Of a stretch of DNA of 33,246 nucleotides, positions 24,575 through 31,940 are shown piece after piece. This stretch comes from Streptosporangium canum. Lineage in GTDB: Bacteria > Actinomycetota > Actinomycetes > Streptosporangiales > Streptosporangiaceae. The DNA lies in assembly GCF_900113865.1 (NCBI RefSeq), contig NZ_FOQY01000054.1:10063-43308 (forward strand). Direction: 5' to 3'. The notes beneath the pieces are model-generated. The model ran no database searches. It saw nothing but the letters and a program-made list of their open reading frames with translations, and was not told the origin of the DNA. The translations under genes were made by a program, and so were the position numbers. Every line of letters begins with the position of its first letter. Positions within the stretch are counted from its first letter, which is position 1.

Positions 24575-26325
24575 CCGACCCGCAGCTCGTCCTCACCGAG
24601 CGCGTCCAGCAGGCGCTGGCCGCCGCCTTCGGTACGGATTACGCCGACGCAGACCCGCTGATCCGTCCCTCGCAGTTCGCCGACTACCAGGCGAACGTGG
24701 CGATGAGCCTGAGCAAGCGACTGCGACGAGCCCCGCGGGAAGTCGCCCAGGAGATCGCCGATCACCTCTCCGGCCGCGCCGAAGGCACGCGGGGTGACGC
24801 CTTCCCCGGCACCGTCGAGGTCAGCGGTCCCGGCTTCCTGAACATCACGCTCTCCGACGACTGGATCGCCGAGCAGACCGCCGAGATCATGGCCGACCCG
24901 CGCAGCGGCGTCGCCCAGGCCACCCCGCCGCAGACCGTCGTGATCGACTACTCCGCGCCCAACGCGGCCAAGGAGATGCACGTCGGCCACCTGCGCACGA
25001 CCATCGTCGGCGACGCCCTGGCCCGCGTGCACGAGCACCTGGGCAACAAGGTCATCCGGCAGAACCACCTGGGCGACTGGGGCACCCCGTTCGGCATGCT
25101 CATCGAGCACCTGCTGGACATCGGCGAGGCGACCGCCGTCGCCCAGCTCGAGGCCGGCGAGGGCAACGCCTACTACCAGGCGGCCCGCGCCAAGTTCGAC
25201 TCCGACCCGGAGTTCAACCAGCGCGCCCGCACGCGGGTGGTGACCCTCCAGGCCGAAGAGCCGGAGACCATGCGCCTGTGGCACATCTTCATGGACGCCA
25301 CGGTCCGCTACTTCAACAAGGTCTACCGCCAGCTCGGCGTGACGCTGACCGACGACGCCATCGCCGGTGAGAGCATGTACAACCACATGCTCGCCCAGGT
25401 CTGCGACGAGCTCCAGGAGCGCGGCATCGCCGTCGTCAGCGACGGCGCGCTCTGCGTCTTCCCGCCCGGCTTCACCGGCCGCGAGGACCAGCCGCTGCCG
25501 TTCATGATCCGCAAGAGCGACGGCGGGTACGGCTACGCCACCACCGACATGGCCACCATCCACTACCGCGTCCAGGACCTCAAGGTCGACCGGATCCTCT
25601 ACGTGATCGGGGCGACCCAGGCCCTGCACATGTCGATGCTGTTCGCCTCCGCCAGGATGGCCGGCTGGCTGCCCGACCACGTCAGGGCCGAGCACGTCCA
25701 GATCGGCAGCGTGCTGGGCAGCGACGGCAAGATGTTCAAGACCCGCAGCGGCGAGTCCGTCAAGCTGCTGGACCTGCTGGACGAGGCGGAGACCCGCGCC
25801 GCCGCCGTGCTCGCCGGCCGCGACTACGACGACGCCGCGCGCGCCGAGATCGGGCACGCCGTCGGCATGGGCGCGGTCAAGTACGCCGACCTGTCGGTCA
25901 GCCACGACAGCGAATACGTCTTCGACTTCGACCGCATGCTCGCCCTCACCGGCAACACCGGCCCCTACCTCCAGTACGCCACGGCCCGGATCCGCTCCAT
26001 CTTCCGCAAGGCGGACATGGCCCCGGCCACGGCGACCGGCCCGATCCTGCTCGGCCACCCGGCCGAGCGCGCCCTGGCCCTGCAGGTGCTCGGGTTCGGC
26101 TCCGTCGTGGACGAGGTGGCCGAAGGCTCCGCGCCGCACAAGCTCGCCGCCTACCTGTTCGAGACCGCGAGCGTCTTCACCACCTTCTACGAGAACTGCC
26201 CCGTCCTGAAGGACGACGTCGACCCGGCCACGCGCGCCTCGCGGCTCGCCCTGTGCGCGCTCACCCTGCGCGTCCTGGAGACCGGCCTGGACCTACTCGG
26301 AGTCCCGGTTCCCGAGCGCATGTGA
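24571..26325 (+). CDS. argS: Arginyl-tRNA synthetase
   Basis: A 584-residue class I synthetase that charges tRNA-Arg. The N-terminal additional domain (residues 1 to about 110) ends before the catalytic core. The HIGH-like motif is HVGH (137-140) in SAPNAAKEMHVGHLRT. The second motif region is GKMFKTRSGE, in the relaxed form normal for ArgRS. The C-terminal DALR anticodon-binding domain shows YLQYATARIRSI and VFTTFYENCPVL. ATG at 24571 overlaps the ctpE stop by four bases. A hairpin follows the gene, so it closes the ctpE-argS transcript. Confidence 0.96.
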   Translation: MTDPQLVLTERVQQALAAAFGTDYADADPLIRPSQFADYQANVAMSLSKRLRRAPREVAQEIADHLSGRAEGTRGDAFPGTVEVSGPGFLNITLSDDWIAEQTAEIMADPRSGVAQATPPQTVVIDYSAPNAAKEMHVGHLRTTIVGDALARVHEHLGNKVIRQNHLGDWGTPFGMLIEHLLDIGEATAVAQLEAGEGNAYYQAARAKFDSDPEFNQRARTRVVTLQAEEPETMRLWHIFMDATVRYFNKVYRQLGVTLTDDAIAGESMYNHMLAQVCDELQERGIAVVSDGALCVFPPGFTGREDQPLPFMIRKSDGGYGYATTDMATIHYRVQDLKVDRILYVIGATQALHMSMLFASARMAGWLPDHVRAEHVQIGSVLGSDGKMFKTRSGESVKLLDLLDEAETRAAAVLAGRDYDDAARAEIGHAVGMGAVKYADLSVSHDSEYVFDFDRMLALTGNTGPYLQYATARIRSIFRKADMAPATATGPILLGHPAERALALQVLGFGSVVDEVAEGSAPHKLAAYLFETASVFTTFYENCPVLKDDVDPATRASRLALCALTLRVLETGLDLLGVPVPERM

Positions 26326-26333
26326 GTTATCCA

Positions 26334-26376
26334 CCGGATGATCGCCTTGATTCACCAAATCGAGGCGATCATCCGG
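26334..26376 (+). terminator. Terminator hairpin after argS
   Basis: An 18-bp stem (26334-26351 with 26359-26376, one G-U pair) encloses a 7-base loop. It starts 9 bases after the argS stop. No T run follows. Confidence 0.75.
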
Positions 26377-26468
26377 CAAAGTTGGGTTCGGCGCGCCTCC
26401 CGACGGGGATGACCGAGGCGCACTACGCTGGCGCGGTCATCGGTCACAACTTCGGAGAGTTCTCTGCC

Positions 26469-27797
26469 TTGAGCACCGACCTGACCGCGAGTTCCCATGT
26501 CGGGACGGAGTTGCACCGCTACGCCGAGGCACTCCTGGCGAATCTGGCCGCCGACGCGGCCCTCTCCATGACGCCGCCGCGATTGCCGGACACGACCGAT
26601 CACTGGCTGGCCCCGGCAGTCGAGGCTCTCGTTCTGCTCATGCGCGGCGAAGACGCGCTCGAACCCCTCGGCCGCGCCGCCCAGCTCGACGGGCAGCGGA
26701 CCGCGCTCTTCCTCTGCCTGGCCCTGGCCGTCTCCGGCCAGGGCGACCAGATCCATGCCTCCTGGCTGGGCATCGCCTTCGGCGAGATGGCCGTTGACCG
26801 TCCGGTGACCCACGGCCAGCGTGCGCTCTGGCTCGCCGCCGCCAGGGGGGCGTACGGCCCCGCGGGCAAGATCTTCGTGCTCCGCAAGCTCGACGCGGTG
26901 GCCGCCCCCTCGGAGGTCGAGCCCGACCGCTGGCTGAGCGCACTGACCCCGCACGAGCCGTCGATGGTGGTGCCGCCGTCCCTGGTCGACTTCCCCCAGC
27001 TCGCCGAGCTCCCCGAGCTGGCCGAGCCCGTCCAGGCCGCCGACCAGCTGACCCGCCTGCTCGGCCGCTGCATCGAGATCACCTCGACCCGGGAGGGGAC
27101 CGGCGGGAAACTGGCCAACCGCGCGAGCAGGCCCGCCGCCGTGTGGACCGAGGGCGAGCCGCTGACGGTGCTGCGCCATCTGATCGGCTCAGGTGGCCCC
27201 GAGGGGCCGATGAACTCGCTCGCCGGTCACCTGCTCGGCGACCTGCAGCCCGGCTCCGACCCGCATCTCGCCGCCATCGCGCTGCACATGGCCGCGCCGA
27301 TCGTGCGGACCGCCGCCGAGCGCCTCGTCCAGGCCACCCAGGTCGATCCGCCGCAGTCGGTCACCATGCCGCTGCTGGGGCACCGTGTGGTGCTCCGGCC
27401 GGAAGGCCCGGACGCCGAATCGCTGGCCGCCGCCGAAAAGCGCATCACCGTCGAAGGAGTGCCCGTCCGCGGCCGGCCCTGGCCCGCCTACGCGCTGCTC
27501 GCCCTCGGCGTGGCGGCTCTGGTGGCCGCGCTCGTCACCCCGGTGACGCTGCCGCTCACAGCGCTCGCGGTGGCTCTGCTCGCAGCGGGGGGCCATCAGC
27601 TCTGGCGCCGCCGCAGACGCGAGCAGGCAGACGCCGAATACGTCACAGCACAGGTCTCCGAGCTGCGCGAGCTGGCCGAGGGCGCCGTGTGGGCCCTGCA
27701 CGAATACGCTCGCGAGAGCGAGAAGCGCGCCCAGACCGCCACCTCGGACCTGGCCGAACTGGTGCGCGTGCTCCGTCGAGGTCCCCGCGCGGGGTAG
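26469..27797 (+). CDS. Membrane-anchored protein of unknown function
   Basis: A protein of about 442 residues. The first 350 or so residues are soluble, Ala/Leu-rich and helical in look, without motifs I know. Near the C-terminus two hydrophobic segments (WPAYALLALGVAALVAALV and LPLTALAVALLAAGG) form a likely membrane hairpin, followed by a charged helical tail that could be a coiled coil (EYVTAQVSELRELAEGAV). Start is uncertain: TTG at 26469 has GGAGAG 9 bases upstream; ATG at 26409 is in frame but lacks a spaced ribosome site, and the frame is open back into argS. It is downstream of the argS terminator and so probably has its own promoter. Confidence 0.65.
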   Translation: MSTDLTASSHVGTELHRYAEALLANLAADAALSMTPPRLPDTTDHWLAPAVEALVLLMRGEDALEPLGRAAQLDGQRTALFLCLALAVSGQGDQIHASWLGIAFGEMAVDRPVTHGQRALWLAAARGAYGPAGKIFVLRKLDAVAAPSEVEPDRWLSALTPHEPSMVVPPSLVDFPQLAELPELAEPVQAADQLTRLLGRCIEITSTREGTGGKLANRASRPAAVWTEGEPLTVLRHLIGSGGPEGPMNSLAGHLLGDLQPGSDPHLAAIALHMAAPIVRTAAERLVQATQVDPPQSVTMPLLGHRVVLRPEGPDAESLAAAEKRITVEGVPVRGRPWPAYALLALGVAALVAALVTPVTLPLTALAVALLAAGGHQLWRRRRREQADAEYVTAQVSELRELAEGAVWALHEYARESEKRAQTATSDLAELVRVLRRGPRAG

Positions 27798-27815
27798 CTG
27801 GGAGCTGACGGATCC

Positions 27816-27935
27816 GGGGCACACGGGAGCGCCGGGGCCAGGTAACCCGGGGACACCGGGTGGGGGAAGCACGGGAACCCCAGGTCCGGAGGACACGGCA
27901 ACGCCGGGCCCGGAGAGGACGAGAACGCCGGGCTC
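27816..27935. repeat. Array of degenerate 24-bp repeats (left copy)
   Basis: Five adjacent units of 22-26 bases follow the approximate consensus GGAGGACACGGGAACGCCGG plus a short GGCC-type tail. The last two units (27888-27911, 27912-27935) are the best preserved. A 56-base part (27876-27931) recurs at 31261-31316 with three mismatches. The surrounding 213-bp gap (27798-28010) has no gene. Confidence 0.75.
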
Positions 27936-28010
27936 ACCCAGCCGCAGCTTCCGCCTCCACCGCCCACCTGCGCGCCTTCGCCCACGGCATCCGCCGTGAC
28001 CACGCCGCCG

Positions 28011-28748
28011 TCAGCCGATCTCCTTCCTCGAGATGCGCAGTATCCCTGCGGCCACCGGAACGACGATCCACACGAACACTGACACGGTCAGCCTAAGGGC
28101 GGCGTCGCCGGTGAGCCCGCCGTTCATCAGGGGGTTGGTGGTGAGGTTGAGGTCGAGCCAGCCCGCCAGGATCGCGCCCATGTCGCCGAGCCGGGCGACG
28201 GTGCTCCACAGGGCCGTGCTGGCCAGACAGATCACGATCGCCGCCGGCGCGTTCAACAGCGCCAGACCCATGCCGAGGCCCTGGCCGGTCACCAGCACCA
28301 TCGTCGCGATCCAGCCCAGCACCTTGGCGGGCGCGACGGTCCACGTGGCCTCGACGCCGTGAACCGCGGCGGCGACGGCGGTCATGGGCAGGGCCGCCAG
28401 CAGGGCGAACACGCAGCCCGCCACGGTGACCGCCAGTGGCGGCAGGCACTTGGCCGCCAGCACCCGCCCGCGCCGGGGCTCCAGCACGAACGTGGTCAGC
28501 GCGGTGCGATGCCGCCATTCGCCGGTCACCGTGAGAATGGCCAGCACGGGCAGAAGCGTCCCGAGCGGGATGGCGGCGGTCCCGGCCAGGGTGAACCAGC
28601 GCGGCTCCGACGTGAGGCCCCGGGCGACGACGGCCACGAGCGCCAGCCCGATCGCGCTCACCGCGAGGATGAGACCGCTGCGCGTGTCGAACAGCTTGCG
28701 GGTCTCGACCCGTAGCAGCCTGGTGAACGGAATGTCGATAGGGGTCAT
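28011..28748 (-). CDS. ABC-2 type exporter permease
   Basis: A 245-residue membrane protein with about six hydrophobic segments, beginning MTPIDIPFTRLLRVETRKLFDTRSG, the usual start of ABC-2 permeases of the bacitracin/antibiotic-export type. The conserved stretch LTVTGEWRHRTALTTFVLEPRR is characteristic for such actinobacterial exporters. Its ATG overlaps the ATPase stop (ATGA), so both are made from one mRNA. Together they probably export a small hydrophobic compound or peptide. The substrate is unknown. Confidence 0.85.
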   Translation of the reverse strand: MTPIDIPFTRLLRVETRKLFDTRSGLILAVSAIGLALVAVVARGLTSEPRWFTLAGTAAIPLGTLLPVLAILTVTGEWRHRTALTTFVLEPRRGRVLAAKCLPPLAVTVAGCVFALLAALPMTAVAAAVHGVEATWTVAPAKVLGWIATMVLVTGQGLGMGLALLNAPAAIVICLASTALWSTVARLGDMGAILAGWLDLNLTTNPLMNGGLTGDAALRLTVSVFVWIVVPVAAGILRISRKEIG

Positions 28749-29458
28749 GCGGCGCTCCTGTCGGCTTGAGCGGTCAGTTCGAGGAAGGTCCGCTCCAGGC
28801 CGCCATCGCGGGCGAACTCGGCGACGGTGCCCCGGGCGAGCACCCGGCCGCGTCCGATCATCACGATCTGGTCGGCGACCTGCTCCACCTCGTGCAGCAG
28901 GTGCGAGCTGAGCAGCACCGCGCACCCGGAGTCGGCCAGGCTGCGCAGCAGCCCGCGCATCCACTGGATGCCCTGCGGGTCGAGGCCGTTGGCGGGTTCG
29001 TCCAGGATGAGCGCCTCGGGTCGGCCGAGCAGCGCGTGGGCGATGCCGAGCCGCTGCCGCATGCCCAGCGAATAGCCGCCGACGGCCCGCCTGCCCTCCT
29101 TGCCGGTCAGCCCGACCAGCTCTTGGCTCTCCTCGACGCGCGAGCGGGGCAGGCCCAGCATCATCGCCCCCAGCGTCAGGACCTCCCGCCCGCTGCGCCC
29201 CGGATGCAGGGCGCCGGCGTCGAGCAGCGTGCCGACCCGGCGGCCGGGACAGGCAAGTTCGGCGTACGGCCGCCCGAACACGGTGGCCGACCCCGACGTC
29301 GGCCGCGAGAGCCCGGTCAGGATGCGCAGAGCCGTCGACTTCCCCGCGCCGTTCGGTCCGAGGAACCCGGTGACGCTGCCTGCCTCGACGGTGAAGGACA
29401 CCTCGTCGAGGGCTTTCACCCCTTTGTATGCCTTGCTGACGCAATGGAATTCGATCAC
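28745..29458 (-). CDS. ABC exporter ATPase (BcrA-like)
   Basis: A 237-residue ATPase with Walker A GPNGAGKS (34-41), signature YSLGMRQRL, Walker B ALILDEPANGLD and H-loop LLSSHLLHE, the set seen in BcrA/CcmA-type drug-export ATPases. The GTG at 29458 has no clear ribosome site, so this start is moderately certain. It is coupled to the permease downstream. The kinase gene runs away from it on the other strand, an arrangement in which the two-component system usually controls the exporter. Confidence 0.88.
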   Translation of the reverse strand: MIEFHCVSKAYKGVKALDEVSFTVEAGSVTGFLGPNGAGKSTALRILTGLSRPTSGSATVFGRPYAELACPGRRVGTLLDAGALHPGRSGREVLTLGAMMLGLPRSRVEESQELVGLTGKEGRRAVGGYSLGMRQRLGIAHALLGRPEALILDEPANGLDPQGIQWMRGLLRSLADSGCAVLLSSHLLHEVEQVADQIVMIGRGRVLARGTVAEFARDGGLERTFLELTAQADRSAA

Positions 29459-29596
29459 GGGCCTAGTTCACCGGATTCCCCGCCTCGGGTCATCGGACCT
29501 AGGTCGACGGCCACCGGCCGAGAAAAAGACCCAGGGCTACCCGCTCTGGACCCTGGTAGCTAGGGGCGGCTCCGGCGCTTCCCTAGGCTGTCGGGC
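29459..29596. promoter_or_regulatory. Divergent exporter/kinase promoter region with CTAG cluster
   Basis: This 138-bp gap separates the ABC exporter from the kinase gene. CTAG, a rare tetranucleotide elsewhere in the window, occurs four times here (29463, 29499, 29560, 29583), including the palindrome ACCTAGGT at 29497-29504. Overlapping inverted repeats CCAGGG/CCCTGG and GCTACC/GGTAGC lie at 29531-29560. TAGGCT at 29584-29589 is 7 bases before the kinase GTG and may be its -10. Confidence 0.45.
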
Positions 29597-30796
29597 GTGA
29601 ATGGGTCAGGGGTGGATGAGTGGGGTGTCGATGAGTCGGGCGTGAAAGGAAAGAGCCGGGGCGAGGCTCTGCGTTACCTCTGCGCCACCGTGCCTGCGCT
29701 GTTCGTCAGCGGGATCTCGATCCTGTCAGCCGTGAACCGCGAGGTCACCCCCGACCTCGCCCGGATCGCGCTGGACTTGGCCCTGTTCGGGGCCGGTCTG
29801 GGGTTGATGCGATGGCGGCACCGCTTCCCCTGGCAGGTCGCGCTGGCGACCGCGCTCCTGACCCTCTACTCGACCACGGCGGCCGGCCCCGCGTACGTCA
29901 CCTACGTCGCTATGTGCACGCATTGCCGTTGGCGCCAGATCGTCCCGGTCGCTCTCGCCACGTGGCTGTGCCCGGCGGCGCAGATCCTGTGGTCGGACGC
30001 CGACAAGCTCAGGGGCGTCTCCGTCACGAGCGTCACCATGGTGACCGGCAGCGTGATCGTCGGTGGGCTGACCGTCTTCGGCCTCTACCTGCGCACATGG
30101 CGCGACTTGGCCGCCTCGCGGCGACAGGCCGCGCTCGAGGCGCAGGCGCACCGCGTCGAGCAGGCCAAACTAGCCGAACGGGTCAATATCGCCCACGAGA
30201 TGCACGACGTGCTGGCACACCGGATCTCTCTGCTGGCCATGCTCGCGGGCGGCCTGTCGCACCGCACCGACCTCACCGCCGAGCAGACTCGCGAAACGGC
30301 CCAGGCGATTCAGGAGAACGCACACCAGTCGCTCAACGAGCTGCGCGCCGTGCTCGGCACGCTGCGGCGCGACGGCGGCGTCGAGGACCCGCAGCCGAGC
30401 CTGGCGGACCTGGACGCCCTGTTCGACGAAGTACGCGTGGCCGGGCAGCAGGTCGAGGTGGCCGACACTGTCGAGGGGCGCGAGCTGCTGCCGGCGCAGA
30501 CGGGGCGGCACGCGTACCGGATCGTGCAGGAGGCGCTGACCAACGCGCGCAAGCACGCGCCGGGTACCCGAGTGAGAGCCGAGCTCGGCGGACGGCCTGG
30601 CCAAGGGTTACGGATCCGGATGAGCAACCCGGCTCCATACGCCGGATCGTCCAGCCCCGGCCCCAGCCCCGGCCTCGGCGGACGGCTGGGCCTGGTCGGG
30701 CTGGCCGAGCGTGCCCAGATGGCCGGGGGCACCCTGAGCCATGCGGTCCAGGACGGACACTTCGTCCTTGACGTACGGCTGCCGTGGGAGGCTTGA
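29597..30796 (+). CDS. Two-component sensor histidine kinase (HisKA_3)
   Basis: A 399-residue membrane kinase of the NarL-partner type. Four or five hydrophobic segments cover residues about 30-165; then a coiled linker leads to the H-box IAHEMHDVLAHRIS with H203 as phospho-acceptor. The N-box is IVQEALTNARKHAPG and the G-box is GLGGRLGLVGLAERAQMAGG. The domain is complete. The GTG at 29597 appears leaderless (TAGGCT 7 bases upstream); an in-frame GTG at 29642 is an alternative that would remove the odd GSGVDEWGVDESGV start. Its partner regulator, 3 bases downstream, is badly shortened, so what this kinase phosphorylates now is uncertain. Confidence 0.88.
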   Translation: MNGSGVDEWGVDESGVKGKSRGEALRYLCATVPALFVSGISILSAVNREVTPDLARIALDLALFGAGLGLMRWRHRFPWQVALATALLTLYSTTAAGPAYVTYVAMCTHCRWRQIVPVALATWLCPAAQILWSDADKLRGVSVTSVTMVTGSVIVGGLTVFGLYLRTWRDLAASRRQAALEAQAHRVEQAKLAERVNIAHEMHDVLAHRISLLAMLAGGLSHRTDLTAEQTRETAQAIQENAHQSLNELRAVLGTLRRDGGVEDPQPSLADLDALFDEVRVAGQQVEVADTVEGRELLPAQTGRHAYRIVQEALTNARKHAPGTRVRAELGGRPGQGLRIRMSNPAPYAGSSSPGPSPGLGGRLGLVGLAERAQMAGGTLSHAVQDGHFVLDVRLPWEA

Positions 30797-30799
30797 TCC

Positions 30800-31042
30800 G
30801 TGATCAGAGTGGTGATCGTGGACGACGACCCGATGGTACGCACGGGGTTGCGTCTCCTCACCGAGCGCGAGCACGGGGTGGCGATCGAGGTGGCCAAGGG
30901 CAGCTCGAACCCCGAGATCGCCACGAACCTGTCGGTGAGCGTGGCCACGGTGAAGGCCAACATCACCCGCATCTTCGCCAAACTCGGCACCGGCAGCCGC
31001 GTGGACGTGGCGAACAGGGCACGCGACGCCGGCCTCCTGTGA
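30800..31042 (+). CDS. Response regulator with receiver domain deleted in frame
   Basis: Only 80 residues, against the usual 200-220 of NarL/LuxR-type regulators. Residues 1-20 (MIRVVIVDDDPMVRTGLRLL) are the first strand and helix of a receiver domain, including the acidic cluster D8-D10. Residue 21 onward (TEREHGVAIEVAKGSSNPEI and the rest) is a complete LuxR-type helix-turn-helix. About 120-130 residues between them, including the phosphorylated Asp and the conserved Thr and Lys, are missing, yet the frame is intact. GTG at 30800 has GGGAGG 9 bases upstream, right behind the kinase stop. It may be a constitutive mini-regulator or a decaying gene. Confidence 0.8.
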   Translation: MIRVVIVDDDPMVRTGLRLLTEREHGVAIEVAKGSSNPEIATNLSVSVATVKANITRIFAKLGTGSRVDVANRARDAGLL

Positions 31043-31043
31043 T

Positions 31044-31330
31044 CCGAAATCGGTCGGTGGCTGAGCAGGCGGCGGTGAACCTCGGCGTACGGCAGTGCGT
31101 CGAGGTCAGTGATCAGGCCGACGTGGTCAGGTGATGGGTTCGAGGATGACGCGATAGCTGATTCCTGAGAACCGCCTTGGCTGCTGTCCGTATCGCCGCA
31201 GGTCAGCGCCAAATCCGTTGGATCTTTCGATCAGACTGCTGGGACCCCCGGGAGGACCAGAACCCCAGGTCCGGAGGACACGGCAACGCTGGGCCCGGGG
31301 AGGACGAGAACACCGGAAGGCACGTTCCAA
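31044..31330 (-). pseudogene. Possible decayed minus-strand ORF
   Basis: Two stretches in different minus-strand frames read like real protein: one ends YGQQPRRFSGISYRVILEPIT at a stop at 31127, and immediately after it the other frame reads DHVGLITDLDALPYAEVHRRL with high GC at third positions. No start or ribosome site is visible, and the right part merges into the 24-bp repeat array. This suggests the end of a frameshifted or truncated gene. I recognise no family. The 317-bp gap 31043-31359 otherwise holds only the repeat array. Confidence 0.3.
31250..31320. repeat. Array of degenerate 24-bp repeats (right copy)
   Basis: Three adjacent units at 31250-31272, 31273-31296 and 31297-31320 match the units of the left array at 27816-27935 in the same orientation. 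Together with that copy it forms direct repeats flanking the exporter and two-component genes. Confidence 0.75.
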
Positions 31331-31359
31331 TCATTCCTGCCGTTCCGGTCATCACGGGA

Positions 31360-31752
31360 TCAGCCGGTGGTGATCTCCACCTCGGCCGGAGCCAGGAGGA
31401 AGACCTTCTCCGCGATGCGCTCGATGCGGCCCTCGCAGCCGTAGGCCAGGCCCGCGGCGAAGTCGACCATCCGGGTGGCCTCAGCCGTGCTCATGACGTT
31501 GACGTCCATGATAACCGTCTGGCCGTCACGGAAGTGCCGTCCGATGATCGGAGCGTCGTTGTACTTCCTGGGCGTCAGCATCACGATCCGGGAGGGCTCG
31601 CTCATCGAACGCCAGCGCTTGGCCGCACGCTCCGAAGCGGGCTGCCAGTCCTCGCCCTCACCCTCGACTTCGTCCTCGTAGTCATAGGACTCGTCGTAAT
31701 CCTCTGCTCCACCCAGGCCAAGGTAGGTCGCCACCTTGCGCACTGCCCCCAT
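31360..31752 (-). CDS. sepF: SepF-like cell-division protein
   Basis: A 130-residue protein of the SepF (DUF552) family, which links FtsZ to the membrane. It starts MGAVRKVATYLGLG, the short amphipathic membrane-binding helix, then an acidic linker (EDYDESYDYEDEVEGEGEDW), then the conserved core: RIVMLTPRKYNDAPIIGRHFRDGQ, then VIMDVNVMSTAEATRMVDFAAGL, then KVFLLAPAEVEI. It is on the short side for the family. ATG at 31752 has GAGGAAAGGA upstream. It is not in an ftsZ cluster, so it is probably one of the extra SepF paralogues found in filamentous actinobacteria. Confidence 0.85.
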   Translation of the reverse strand: MGAVRKVATYLGLGGAEDYDESYDYEDEVEGEGEDWQPASERAAKRWRSMSEPSRIVMLTPRKYNDAPIIGRHFRDGQTVIMDVNVMSTAEATRMVDFAAGLAYGCEGRIERIAEKVFLLAPAEVEITTG

Positions 31753-31940
31753 CGGCTCGTCCTTTCCTCAGGACCACGCCGCAGCCGGCTTGTCCTACAC
31801 CTTGGACGGTAACCGACGGCCAGAAGTTCGCCGCGCGACACGCCCAACGCTTATTACCACTTTGTACGGCTAGCGCACTGGTTTGCCTGGCCCTCATACC
31901 CGCTTTCAGCCGAATATTGTCGATCAGTTAAAATTACTTC

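Noticed and set aside
24541..26139. 532-codon minus-strand open frame antisense to argS
   Set aside because: argS is unmistakable on the plus strand; the antisense frame has no start context and no recognisable domains.
27816..27935. CRISPR array or coding repeat
   Set aside because: Units are contiguous without spacers and degenerate, and no frame gives a start with a ribosome site.
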